Shown here piece after piece: positions 1 through 5,976 of a stretch of 6,251 nucleotides of DNA. The DNA is taken from assembly GCA_016550395.1 (NCBI GenBank), contig JABXGY010000340.1, forward strand, positions 1-6,251, given 5' to 3'. The notes under the pieces were generated by a model. The model was not told the DNA's origin, did no database searches, and was given only the letters and a program-made list of their open reading frames with translations. The position numbers were made by a program, and so were the translations under genes. The first letter of the stretch is position 1; the number at the start of each line of letters is the position of its first letter. The DNA comes from an archaeon. Its GTDB lineage: Archaea; Asgardarchaeota; Hermodarchaeia; Hermodarchaeales; Hermodarchaeaceae.

Positions 1-79
1 AGAAAAAAAGGAAGATGAAACCAAACCTGCAAAGAAAGAAAAAAAGACGAAGAAAAAAGCAGAACGTGATTCAAACTAG
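1..79 (+). CDS. C-terminal tail of upstream gene, probably exosome subunit Rrp41 (partial)
   Basis: An open frame (codons beginning at base 2) enters from the left edge and stops at TAG 77-79. The 25 visible residues are almost entirely Lys and Glu, with a few Asp, Thr, Pro, Ala, Arg, Ser and Asn, and form a charged, probably disordered tail with no recognisable domain. The identity is inferred from position only: in archaea rrp41 normally lies directly upstream of rrp42 and its protein has a variable C-terminal tail after the RNase PH domain. The next gene starts 24 nt after this stop, which fits co-transcription. The visible part alone cannot exclude another gene. Confidence 0.6.
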   Translation, partial: EKKEDETKPAKKEKKTKKKAERDSN

Positions 80-87
80 AAAATCAA

Positions 88-95
88 AGGAGTGA
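88..95 (+). promoter_or_regulatory. Ribosome binding site of rrp42
   Basis: AGGAGTGA matches the archaeal Shine-Dalgarno consensus AGGAGGTGA with one base missing and ends 8 nt before ATG 104. The upstream in-frame GTG at 92 lies inside this site, so ATG 104 is the better start. Confidence 0.75.
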
Positions 96-103
96 AATAC
101 AAA

Positions 104-892
104 ATGGATGTTGTTGCAGAAATTGATCGTGAACGGATAACGGCTTTACTCCGGGAAGGTAAACGAATCGATGGTAGAGGATTTGATGAAGTCCGTCCAA
201 TTACTATTAAACAGGGACTTATATCCAAAGCTGAGGGTTCTAGTGAGGCGTGGTTAGGTCAAAGTCGGGTAATTGCAGGTGTTAAAATCCAGGTTGGAAC
301 ACCGTTTCCTGATACTCCTGATGAAGGCGTAGTTATTACATCAGCTGAGCTATCTCCAATAGCCTCACCTGTGTTTGAATTAGGACCACCCAAGGAAGAG
401 GCAATTGAACTGGCTCGTGTGGTTGATCGAGGAATTCGTCACTCTAGCTCAATTGATCGAAAGTCATTATGTATCAAATCTGGAGAACATGTATACATGG
501 TACTGGTAGACCTGTATGTCCTTGCTGACCATGGTAATCTCATTGATACTGCTTCATTAGCGGCAATTACAGCGCTAATAGATACTAAAGTACCCAAAGT
601 CAACGTCTCTGAGGACGGAACAGCTGAAATCTTAGAAGAAACCACCCCTTTTGAAATGAGCGATCCACCCCTTACGATCACTTTCGCCAAGATTGATGAT
701 GCCCTCATTGTGGATCCCTCATTAGAGGAAGAACAAGTCATGGATGGACGACTTTCGATTGCCATTGATGGTGATGATACTATCTCTTCGATGCAAAAAC
801 AAGGATCAGTTCCCTTCACATACCAAGAAGTCATTGAGGCCGTTGAACGAGCGAGCAAAATTGTTAAAAAGATGCGTAAACAGCTTCCCTAA
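104..892 (+). CDS. rrp42: Archaeal exosome complex subunit Rrp42 (RNase PH domain, non-catalytic)
   Basis: This 262-residue protein is an exosome ring subunit. In the family, Rrp42 and Rrp41 alternate in a hexameric ring; Rrp41 carries the phosphorolytic 3'-5' exoribonuclease site and Rrp42 shapes it and helps bind RNA. Visible marks are [13 protein letters not shown] near residues 21-33, [18 protein letters not shown] at 44-61, [11 protein letters not shown] at 108-118, a [19 protein letters not shown] stretch near 135-153 and [18 protein letters not shown] at 204-221. These cover the N-terminal RNase PH fold and the C-terminal RNase PH subdomain. Length is usual for archaeal Rrp42. An in-frame GTG at 92 would add four residues but sits within the Shine-Dalgarno sequence, so ATG 104 is preferred. 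It follows the putative rrp41 tail by 24 nt and precedes rpl37ae by 14 nt. Confidence 0.95.
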   Translation: MDVVAEIDRERITALLREGKRIDGRGFDEVRPITIKQGLISKAEGSSEAWLGQSRVIAGVKIQVGTPFPDTPDEGVVITSAELSPIASPVFELGPPKEEAIELARVVDRGIRHSSSIDRKSLCIKSGEHVYMVLVDLYVLADHGNLIDTASLAAITALIDTKVPKVNVSEDGTAEILEETTPFEMSDPPLTITFAKIDDALIVDPSLEEEQVMDGRLSIAIDGDDTISSMQKQGSVPFTYQEVIEAVERASKIVKKMRKQLP

Positions 893-898
893 AGGTGA
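893..898 (+). promoter_or_regulatory. Ribosome binding site of rpl37ae
   Basis: AGGTGA lies just after the rrp42 stop and 8 nt before ATG 907. The GTG at 895, which would lengthen the protein by four residues, is part of this site and is unlikely to be the start. Confidence 0.75.
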
Positions 899-906
899 GT
901 AATCCC

Positions 907-1182
907 ATGGGACGTACAAAGAAAGCCGGGCGCGCTGGGCGTTTTGGAGCCCGTTACGGGTCCACCCTCCGCCAGCGTGTAGCAAAAATCGAAGCTAACC
1001 TTAAGATCCTCCACAAATGTCCAAGTTGCCAGACTAAGGCCGTTCGCCGAATTTCTACGGGTATATGGAGTTGCCGAAAGTGTGGGCATACCTTTACTGG
1101 TGGAGCCTGGATTCCCGTTACAGATGCCCAGAAAATCCTACGGTCATTCCGTGAACGATCTGCCGGTCGGCGAACATCGTGA
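907..1182 (+). CDS. rpl37ae: 50S ribosomal protein L37Ae (eL43)
   Basis: This 91-residue basic protein is the archaeal/eukaryotic large-subunit ribosomal protein L37Ae, an rRNA-binding zinc-ribbon protein. The N terminus [18 protein letters not shown] is the family signature. The zinc ligands are C38 and C41 (CPSC) and C56 and C59 (CRKC), followed by the conserved [13 protein letters not shown] segment at 60-72. All four cysteines are present, so this is the canonical zinc-binding form. The ATG start is chosen over the GTG at 895 because the latter lies in the Shine-Dalgarno site and the family begins at about this point. Its stop overlaps the start of the next gene by 4 nt (GTGA), which suggests translational coupling. 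The rpoP gene that commonly follows it in archaea is absent here. Confidence 0.97.
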   Translation: MGRTKKAGRAGRFGARYGSTLRQRVAKIEANLKILHKCPSCQTKAVRRISTGIWSCRKCGHTFTGGAWIPVTDAQKILRSFRERSAGRRTS

Positions 1183-1739
1183 TCATCATCGGGACTACTC
1201 GCAAGCCTACCCAACGAATCCGAAGCTTCATTAAGGAACTAAATCGGGTCCTTCCAAACTCAACCCGTCTAACGCGCGGAAAACAGGGTTTTGAAGAATT
1301 TTGTGAGACGGCACAAGGTCTCGGAGCGACACGAATTCTCCTAGTAGGTGCCTTCCATGGCAATCCAGGCCGCTTAGGCTTCTTACGCTTTATGAATGAA
1401 AGCTGGGAGTTTCAACCCCCAACTATTATCATCAAATCAACACGTCTACTTAGAGAATATCACATTGAACCACCTCGGAAAATCAAAACATTGTATGTAG
1501 TTCCTGATGATCCACGTGATGAGAGTAAAGCGGAAATGTTAGCCCAGGCCTTAGAAGTACCATATACAAACCGTGAAAACCTCCTGGATTCAAAAAGTAA
1601 ATTTGCCATATTACGTGTAAGCTATGCTCGTAACAAGTCGATAGATTTTTTGTCTCCTGATGAGAAACAACCACTGGGACCATCACTAGCTCTAAAGCAT
1701 TTCTTGACACGACCCATAGGGGATCAGAAAAGATGGTAA
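1179..1739 (+). CDS. Brix domain protein, probable ribosome biogenesis factor
   Basis: This 186-residue protein is a minimal archaeal Brix-domain protein related to eukaryotic Imp4, Brx1, Rpf1 and Rpf2, which bind rRNA during ribosome assembly. Almost the entire protein is one domain: it opens directly with a beta strand and the hallmark [20 protein letters not shown] at about 6-25, then PNS, a RGK at 33-35 and a [11 protein letters not shown] loop at 59-69, followed by the second half of the fold ([10 protein letters not shown] at 81-90, KTLYVVPD at 103-110). It starts with GTG overlapping the rpl37ae stop by 4 nt, without a strong Shine-Dalgarno site, so reinitiation after rpl37ae is likely. 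An earlier start is not needed because the protein already begins at the domain edge. Its 3' end overlaps pcc1 by 7 nt. The precise rRNA target in archaea is not known to me. Confidence 0.9.
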   Translation: MIIIGTTRKPTQRIRSFIKELNRVLPNSTRLTRGKQGFEEFCETAQGLGATRILLVGAFHGNPGRLGFLRFMNESWEFQPPTIIIKSTRLLREYHIEPPRKIKTLYVVPDDPRDESKAEMLAQALEVPYTNRENLLDSKSKFAILRVSYARNKSIDFLSPDEKQPLGPSLALKHFLTRPIGDQKRW

Positions 1740-2032
1740 CACCAACCGCTCCCTCTTCGGACACCAAATTACATCGTCCTTTCACTCTAACGATTACACT
1801 GCATACAGAATCACCTCGAACCCGTGATACATTACTCGCCGCACTGGAACCAGAATTCGCGTCGATAGATTCAAAAAGAGTTAGGCTTTTGGTTAACTCT
1901 AATCAAAATCAAATCGTGTTTCACCTCGCTGCCACAGACGTTACGGCGCTTCGCGCCGCCGCTACATCGCTCATGCGTTTATATAGCGTGGCTGATGGTG
2001 TAAACCAATTCATGGTGAAGAAAAATGGGTGA
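1733..2032 (+). CDS. pcc1: KEOPS complex subunit Pcc1
   Basis: This 99-residue protein is the CTAG/Pcc1-family subunit of KEOPS, the complex that makes N6-threonylcarbamoyladenosine (t6A) at position 37 of ANN-decoding tRNAs. In the family Pcc1 forms the dimer platform that binds the catalytic subunit Kae1. Visible marks are the first strand FTLTITLHTES at 17-27, the helix with LLAALEPEF at 34-42, the strand RVRLLVNSNQNQIVFHLAATD at about 49-69 and the C-terminal helix TALRAAATSLMRLYSVADGV at 71-90, matching the usual LRAxxNSxxRxI pattern although Thr78 stands where Asn is usual. It carries about 15 extra N-terminal residues rich in Thr, Ser and Pro compared with typical archaeal Pcc1. ATG 1733 lies inside the Brix gene end (7-nt overlap), preceded by a GGGGATCA-like site at 1719-1726. 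It overlaps pfdB by 8 nt. Another KEOPS gene, cgi121, lies about 3.9 kb downstream. Confidence 0.87.
   Translation: MVTPTAPSSDTKLHRPFTLTITLHTESPRTRDTLLAALEPEFASIDSKRVRLLVNSNQNQIVFHLAATDVTALRAAATSLMRLYSVADGVNQFMVKKNG
2014..2018 (+). promoter_or_regulatory. Ribosome binding site of pfdB, inside pcc1
   Basis: GGTGA lies within the last codons of pcc1 and ends 6 nt before ATG 2025. It supports independent or coupled initiation of prefoldin beta inside the pcc1 reading frame. Confidence 0.6.
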
Positions 2033-2390
2033 AGAGCTTCCTCCTCGTGTCCGCCAACAACTGGTTCGAGTTCAACAAACACGAGATAGTTTACAATATG
2101 TAACTGCCCTTCTAGTCCAAGTGAAGCAACAATTAGCTGAAACTAATAATGCACTTGAACAAGTCAAGGGTCTTACTGCGAAAAGTGTAATTTACCAGGC
2201 TTCTGGGCCATTGCTCTTTAAAACCACTAAACAGAAAGCCACAAAGGCTCTAAGTGAGCAAAGTGAATCGCTTGGTGTTCGTGCGAAATCACTGGAAAAA
2301 CAAGAAGGTCAGTTACGAAAACAGTTCGACTCGCTTCAAGAAACTCTCCGTGGAATGCTTGGTCAGCCGGGACCAGCTCCCGCTAGCTAG
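2025..2390 (+). CDS. pfdB: Prefoldin subunit beta
   Basis: This 121-residue protein is the beta subunit of prefoldin, the alpha2-beta4 jellyfish-shaped chaperone that captures unfolded proteins in the cytosol and passes them to the thermosome. It has the expected plan: an N-terminal ELPPRVRQQLVRVQQTRDSL helix start, a first coiled coil at about 7-49 ending in ETNNALEQVKGL, a beta-hairpin region near 52-68 with the signature VIYQASGPLLFK at 55-66, and a second coiled coil at about 70-111 containing SLEKQEGQLRKQFDSLQETL. The tail GQPGPAPAS is disordered and variable. Length is normal. ATG 2025 is preceded by GGTGA and overlaps the pcc1 stop by 8 nt, so the two genes are probably translated together. 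The alpha subunit is not in the window. Confidence 0.95.
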   Translation: MGEELPPRVRQQLVRVQQTRDSLQYVTALLVQVKQQLAETNNALEQVKGLTAKSVIYQASGPLLFKTTKQKATKALSEQSESLGVRAKSLEKQEGQLRKQFDSLQETLRGMLGQPGPAPAS

Positions 2391-2444
2391 TCGCACAGCT
2401 CTAGACCGCCCGAAAAAGCAACCCTACATCGGCGGGACTATTAC

Positions 2445-3452
2445 TTGAAACAGCTTAATCCTTCTCAATTCCTCTCTACTCTCTTACAAAAGGTATCAAA
2501 TTCAGTTGCACTGATCCTACATCAAAGTGCTGACCCTGATGCCATTGGTAGTGCGGCTGCCTTAGCAAAGCTTCTGATGGTTCATGGCAAAAACAAACCC
2601 AAGATATTTGCTGAAAGTCTGAACCGAAGTGCGAAAAATATCGCCCAAGCCTTCGACATTACCATTGCTGAAGCTAAAGACCTTCCCCAGCATGATGTTG
2701 TTGTTTTAGTCGATCTTAATAATGCAGAACAAATGGGAGATGTAGCACCTCATCTTCGCCCAAAGAATCTAGTCACATTTTGCATTGATCATCATGTGCC
2801 ACACAAATCGCTTCCAAAATTTGTCAACTTTCTTCTTTATGATGACTCTGTCCGTTCAACGGCTGAACTCGTGTTACAACTTTGGGAGGCTAGCGAACAT
2901 TCTCTTCCTAGTGATGAGGCAACACTATTGGCCAGTGGACTTGTGTATGATTCCCGCCATTTTCAGATTGCACTGAATAATACCTTTGAACACTTTGTAT
3001 CTTTACTCCAATATGGAGCAGCCTATGACCAGGTTCTAAAGCTTCTATCAACGCCCTTGGATAAATCTGAAAGAATCGCTCGACTCAAAGCGGCAAAACG
3101 GGTCGTAGTTTACGATGAATATGACCTGATCATTGCTGCAACAGTAATTCGAACCTATGAAGCTAGTGCGTGTCGTGCTCTGATTGGGTTGGGTGCGGAC
3201 ATAGCGCTCGCAGTAGCTGCGAAAAAAGATGAAGTACGGTTAAGTGCACGTGCAACCACCGATGTGGTCCGGGAAAGGGGTCTTGATTTAGCTAAGGATG
3301 TGATGGAACCATTGGGTGAATTGATTGGGGGAGCTGGTGGTGGTCATCCCTCCGCTGCAGGCGCCAATGGTCCAGCATCAAGCGATCATGCTTTGGGCTT
3401 GGCTCTACAATTACTCCGGAAAACTCTAAAGGCGCATAATGACACAACCTAA
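2445..3452 (+). CDS. DHH/DHHA1 family phosphoesterase, NrnA (oligoribonuclease/pAp-phosphatase)-like
   Basis: This 335-residue protein has the two-domain DHH-DHHA1 architecture. Metal-binding motifs are complete: H26, D30 and D32 (HQSADPDAIGS), D90 (VVLVDLNN), the name-giving D115-H116-H117 (CIDHHVPHK) and D169 (GLVYDSRHF). The C-terminal DHHA1 substrate-binding domain ends with GGAGGGHPSAAGA at about 295-307. Such enzymes are Mn2+-dependent phosphodiesterases; NrnA-like members hydrolyse short RNA oligonucleotides and sometimes pAp, but some archaeal relatives have other substrates, so the substrate here is inferred. Proximity to exosome genes would fit removal of short RNA leftovers. The start is TTG 2445, since no in-frame ATG or GTG lies between the stop at 2388-2390 and the first motif. 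No clear Shine-Dalgarno site is visible; only GGCGGGA at 2431-2437 is purine-rich. A 54-nt gap separates it from pfdB. Confidence 0.88.
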   Translation: MKQLNPSQFLSTLLQKVSNSVALILHQSADPDAIGSAAALAKLLMVHGKNKPKIFAESLNRSAKNIAQAFDITIAEAKDLPQHDVVVLVDLNNAEQMGDVAPHLRPKNLVTFCIDHHVPHKSLPKFVNFLLYDDSVRSTAELVLQLWEASEHSLPSDEATLLASGLVYDSRHFQIALNNTFEHFVSLLQYGAAYDQVLKLLSTPLDKSERIARLKAAKRVVVYDEYDLIIAATVIRTYEASACRALIGLGADIALAVAAKKDEVRLSARATTDVVRERGLDLAKDVMEPLGELIGGAGGGHPSAAGANGPASSDHALGLALQLLRKTLKAHNDTT

Positions 3453-3476
3453 CCGGTTTTGGATTCCGGTATCGAA

Positions 3477-3482
3477 GGGTGA
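3477..3482 (+). promoter_or_regulatory. Ribosome binding site of ecfA1
   Basis: GGGTGA ends 6 nt before the GTG at 3489 and supports this non-ATG start of the first ECF ATPase. Confidence 0.65.
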
Positions 3483-3488
3483 CATAGC

Positions 3489-4328
3489 GTGAGCATTGAA
3501 ATATCTGAGCTTTCCTTCACATATTCCGGTTCTACTAACAAGGTATTAGATCAGATTTCTCTCTCGATTCCTCAAGGAGCTTTTATTGGACTTGTTGGCC
3601 CTAGTGGTTGCGGCAAAACAACATTGGCACGGTGTCTGAATGGGTTAATCCCACATTTTCATCCAGGTGAACTAGAAGGCTCAGTAAATGTATGCGGCTT
3701 AGAGGTTCAAGATCACCACGCCCATGAACTGGCACAAAATGTTGGTTTAGTTTTTCAGAATCCCGAAAACCAGTTAATAGCTCCCACCGTGGAACGAGAA
3801 CTGGCCTTTGGACCAGAAAACCTAGGAGTGCCCCGAGATCAAATTCGTCACCGAGTTGAAACACTAATTCAACAAATTCATCTTGAAGAGCTCCGCGATA
3901 AAGCCCCCTATGAGCTCTCCGGAGGTGAACAACAACGAGTCGCGATAGCCGCAGTTCTAGCATTAGAACCAGACATCCTTGTGTTAGACGAACCGACTGC
4001 GAATCTCGATCCGCTTTCAGCCTATGAGATTTTACAGCTTCTCTCACAGCTAAACCGGGATATGCAATTAACTGTTTTGTTAATTGAACATCGTCTCGAA
4101 CTTGTCTTACCTCATGTCCAAGAGCTTATAGTATTAGCTAATGGGCGTTTGGTTCAAAAGGGTCCTCCCAGCCAGGTTGTTATTGATCCTGTAGTAGCAA
4201 AGATTGGTGTCGCTGTTCCTAATGTAGTTCAACTATTAAAACAACTAAATCATCCCAAACTTGCATCTAGCACTCCTCTTTCGGTCAGACAAGCCATCGA
4301 ATTAATTCTGCAGGAGGTACAACGATGA
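3489..4328 (+). CDS. ecfA1: ECF transporter ATPase subunit EcfA1
   Basis: This 279-residue ABC ATPase is one half of the ATPase pair that drives an energy-coupling-factor importer for vitamins or metal ions, acting on the cytoplasmic face of the membrane. All nucleotide-binding motifs are intact: Walker A GPSGCGKTT at 37-45, Q-loop Q90 in VFQNPENQL (typical of the EcfA/CbiO family), signature LSGGEQQR at 143-150, Walker B ILVLDEPT at 163-170, D-loop NLDP at 172-175 and H-loop H201. The segment NGLIPHFHPGELEGSV at 51-66 is also characteristic of the EcfA1 type. A C-terminal region of about 60 residues after the ATPase core is typical of the group. GTG 3489 is the start, with GGGTGA in front. 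It overlaps the next gene by 4 nt (ATGA). A cobalt- or nickel-specific CbiO assignment is possible, but no CbiM/CbiN is present, so a general ECF module is preferred. Confidence 0.93.
   Translation: MSIEISELSFTYSGSTNKVLDQISLSIPQGAFIGLVGPSGCGKTTLARCLNGLIPHFHPGELEGSVNVCGLEVQDHHAHELAQNVGLVFQNPENQLIAPTVERELAFGPENLGVPRDQIRHRVETLIQQIHLEELRDKAPYELSGGEQQRVAIAAVLALEPDILVLDEPTANLDPLSAYEILQLLSQLNRDMQLTVLLIEHRLELVLPHVQELIVLANGRLVQKGPPSQVVIDPVVAKIGVAVPNVVQLLKQLNHPKLASSTPLSVRQAIELILQEVQR
4312..4318 (+). promoter_or_regulatory. Strong ribosome binding site of ecfA2
   Basis: AGGAGGT, the best Shine-Dalgarno match in the window, lies within the last codons of ecfA1, ending 6 nt before ATG 4325. It should favour translation of the second ATPase independent of ecfA1 termination. 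Confidence 0.8.
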
Positions 4329-5152
4329 TTATCTTTGATGACGTTTGGTTCAGTTATAACCCTGACCAGTACGTCCTGCGAAATCTTTGCCTGCAATTAA
4401 AACCGGGTCAAATTATTGGATTAATGGGAGAAAATGGGGCAGGAAAAACAACCCTAGTTAAACACATTAACGGTTTATTAAAACCAACTCAGGGCGCAGT
4501 CTTCGTTGATGGTGTCAATACACGGGAAACCTCTACAGCTCAGCTTGCCCGACAAGTCGGGTTCGTGTTCCAGAATGCTGATCATCAACTTTTCGCTGAT
4601 ACACTTCAAGCAGAGATTGCATTCGCGCTCCGAAACCTAGATTTTTCAAAAGCCGAAATTGAGCAGCGAGTAACTCGCTATCTGGAACGTTTTGAACTCA
4701 CTCGATATCAAGACCAGTCACCCTTTTTATTAAGTGGTGGAGAACGCAAGCGATTAGCACTAGCATCGGTGTTGTGTGTTGAACCTAAAATCTTAATTTT
4801 GGATGAACCCACACAAGCCCAAGATGCGCTTCAAAAACAAAAACTCCTTGATTTCATGGAAACATTTCGAAGCCCTGATCACATCTTACTTCTCGTCACC
4901 CATGATATGGAGTTTGCTATCAGAGCCGTTGACCGGCTCCTCATCCTTTCAAAAGGTCAGCTCATCGCAGACGGAAGTCCCCGACAAATCCTCAATAACC
5001 CTTCTATCTTTGAAAGAGCCCGATTATTACCTCCCCAACTGACACAATTCGCCCATCAACTCGCTGAATACATACCCCAATTCCCAACAGATATCACAAC
5101 CCTTCCCGAAGCCGTGGATGCAGTCAACCAACTTCTCCGGAGTCGAAGGTGA
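4325..5152 (+). CDS. ecfA2: ECF transporter ATPase subunit EcfA2
   Basis: This 275-residue protein is the second ABC ATPase of the ECF module and is expected to form a heterodimer with EcfA1 beneath EcfT. Motifs are Walker A GENGAGKTT at 35-43, Q-loop Q83 in VFQNADHQLF, signature LSGGERKR at 136-143, Walker B ILILDEPT at 156-163 with the catalytic Glu161, and H-loop H193 (VTHDME). The D-loop reads QAQDALQ at 164-170 where the usual ABC form is close to SALD or GLDP; its Asp167 is kept, so activity is expected. A C-terminal extension of roughly 60 residues follows the core. ATG 4325 overlaps the ecfA1 stop by 4 nt. Its own stop TGA forms the end of the ecfT Shine-Dalgarno sequence, and the two genes are separated by 7 nt, indicating a single coupled transcription unit. 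Confidence 0.93.
   Translation: MIIFDDVWFSYNPDQYVLRNLCLQLKPGQIIGLMGENGAGKTTLVKHINGLLKPTQGAVFVDGVNTRETSTAQLARQVGFVFQNADHQLFADTLQAEIAFALRNLDFSKAEIEQRVTRYLERFELTRYQDQSPFLLSGGERKRLALASVLCVEPKILILDEPTQAQDALQKQKLLDFMETFRSPDHILLLVTHDMEFAIRAVDRLLILSKGQLIADGSPRQILNNPSIFERARLLPPQLTQFAHQLAEYIPQFPTDITTLPEAVDAVNQLLRSRR
5146..5152 (+). promoter_or_regulatory. Ribosome binding site of ecfT, containing the ecfA2 stop codon
   Basis: AAGGTGA ends 7 nt before ATG 5160, and its last three bases are the ecfA2 stop. This decides the ecfT start at 5160 and argues against the in-frame ATG at 5118, which lies inside ecfA2 and would add 14 residues without a good ribosome binding site. Confidence 0.75.
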
Positions 5153-5159
5153 AAAGGAC

Positions 5160-5939
5160 ATGGCCGCAATCTTTGAAGCATTTCGATTTAAGCAAAAAGA
5201 CACCTTTATGCACAGGTTAGATCCACGGACTACATTCTTCATGGCCGTGGTTTTTTCCATCGTTGGAATGCTATTCCTCGAAATCATCCCTTTACTACTA
5301 ATATTGTTGACTATGATTCCTTTCATTTTTCTTGCCCGATCGGTGCGACAGTGGTCAAAAAGCCTGCGGGGTCTAGCGCTTCTCGCCGGCTTCATTCTCA
5401 CCATTAATACGTTCTTTCTCACGTTTTCCTTCGCCGTATCCACAGTACTCCGTCTTGTCGTCCTAATGACTGCTTTTTCTCTCTTCTTTCTCACTGTTCA
5501 CCCCGATGACTTTGCTCTAGCACTCATTAAAATGCGGGTTCCATACGAATTCGCCTTTGCATTTTCTATGGCCGTTCGTTATGTTCCCACAATTGCCACC
5601 GAAACTGAAACCATTCGTGACGCACAGATGTCTCGAGGATTAGAATTAGAACGTGGCAATATACTCCAACGAGTCCGTAATTACATTCCTATTTTAATTC
5701 CCATTATCGTCAGTTCTATACGCCGTGCCCTTCAAGTGGCTGAAAGCTTAGAATCACGGGCGTTCGGATCAACAACTAATCGGACTAGCCTATATGAACT
5801 CAAGCTTCGTAAACGGGATTATGCCTTGATGGTTGTAAGCACCCTGATTCTGGTATTTGCATTATACATTACCTTTATTATTCGGATTCAGGCTCCCTGG
5901 TTTTTACCAGATTGGTTTTTCTGGCACTTCCCCCTCTAA
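5160..5939 (+). CDS. ecfT: ECF transporter transmembrane component EcfT
   Basis: This 259-residue protein is the integral membrane scaffold of the ECF importer, linking the EcfA1/EcfA2 pair to a substrate-binding S protein. Hydrophobic segments are visible at about 24-44, 45-59, 72-90, 92-112 and 223-243. The opening FMHRLDPRTTFF at 16-27 is the usual N-terminal EcfT motif. The long cytoplasmic region at about 140-215 contains the two coupling helices: AQMSRGLELERG at 155-166 and LESRAFG at 197-203. These correspond to the paired Ala-Arg-Gly-type motifs that contact the ATPases; here they read Ser-Arg-Gly and Ser-Arg-Ala with both arginines kept. ATG 5160 is chosen over ATG 5118 because of its Shine-Dalgarno site and because the family starts near here. 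No S component gene is visible, as in group II ECF systems where several S proteins encoded elsewhere share one module. Confidence 0.92.
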   Translation: MAAIFEAFRFKQKDTFMHRLDPRTTFFMAVVFSIVGMLFLEIIPLLLILLTMIPFIFLARSVRQWSKSLRGLALLAGFILTINTFFLTFSFAVSTVLRLVVLMTAFSLFFLTVHPDDFALALIKMRVPYEFAFAFSMAVRYVPTIATETETIRDAQMSRGLELERGNILQRVRNYIPILIPIIVSSIRRALQVAESLESRAFGSTTNRTSLYELKLRKRDYALMVVSTLILVFALYITFIIRIQAPWFLPDWFFWHFPL

Positions 5940-5967
5940 TCAAGTAAATCTGATAACCTATAGTTAT

Positions 5968-5972
5968 GGTGA
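5968..5972 (+). promoter_or_regulatory. Ribosome binding site of cgi121
   Basis: GGTGA ends 4 nt before ATG 5977 in the 37-nt gap after ecfT. A nearby ATG at 5966 opens a different frame and is not the start of the KEOPS gene. Confidence 0.6.
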
Positions 5973-5976
5973 AAAA

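Noticed and set aside
439..858. 139-codon open frame on the minus strand
   Set aside because: Lies entirely antisense to rrp42, whose domain motifs are unambiguous; the translation resembles no family I recognise.
2391..2444. Possible terminator or promoter between pfdB and the DHH gene
   Set aside because: Only a 5-bp pairing with a long loop, no T-run and no A/T-rich TATA-like box; not enough to call either.
2254..2448. 64-codon plus-strand frame bridging pfdB and the DHH gene
   Set aside because: Runs out of frame through the second coiled coil of prefoldin beta; no domain and no suitable ribosome binding site.
3601..4047. 148-codon open frame on the minus strand
   Set aside because: Antisense to the ATPase core of ecfA1; no recognisable domain.
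5118..5159. Upstream ATG that would lengthen EcfT by 14 residues
   Set aside because: Lies inside ecfA2, whereas ATG 5160 has an AAGGTGA site 7 nt upstream and fits the family start.
5027..5494. 155-codon open frame on the minus strand, rich in Arg and Lys
   Set aside because: Antisense to the end of ecfA2 and the hydrophobic start of ecfT; the basic composition is the mirror of that coding sequence.
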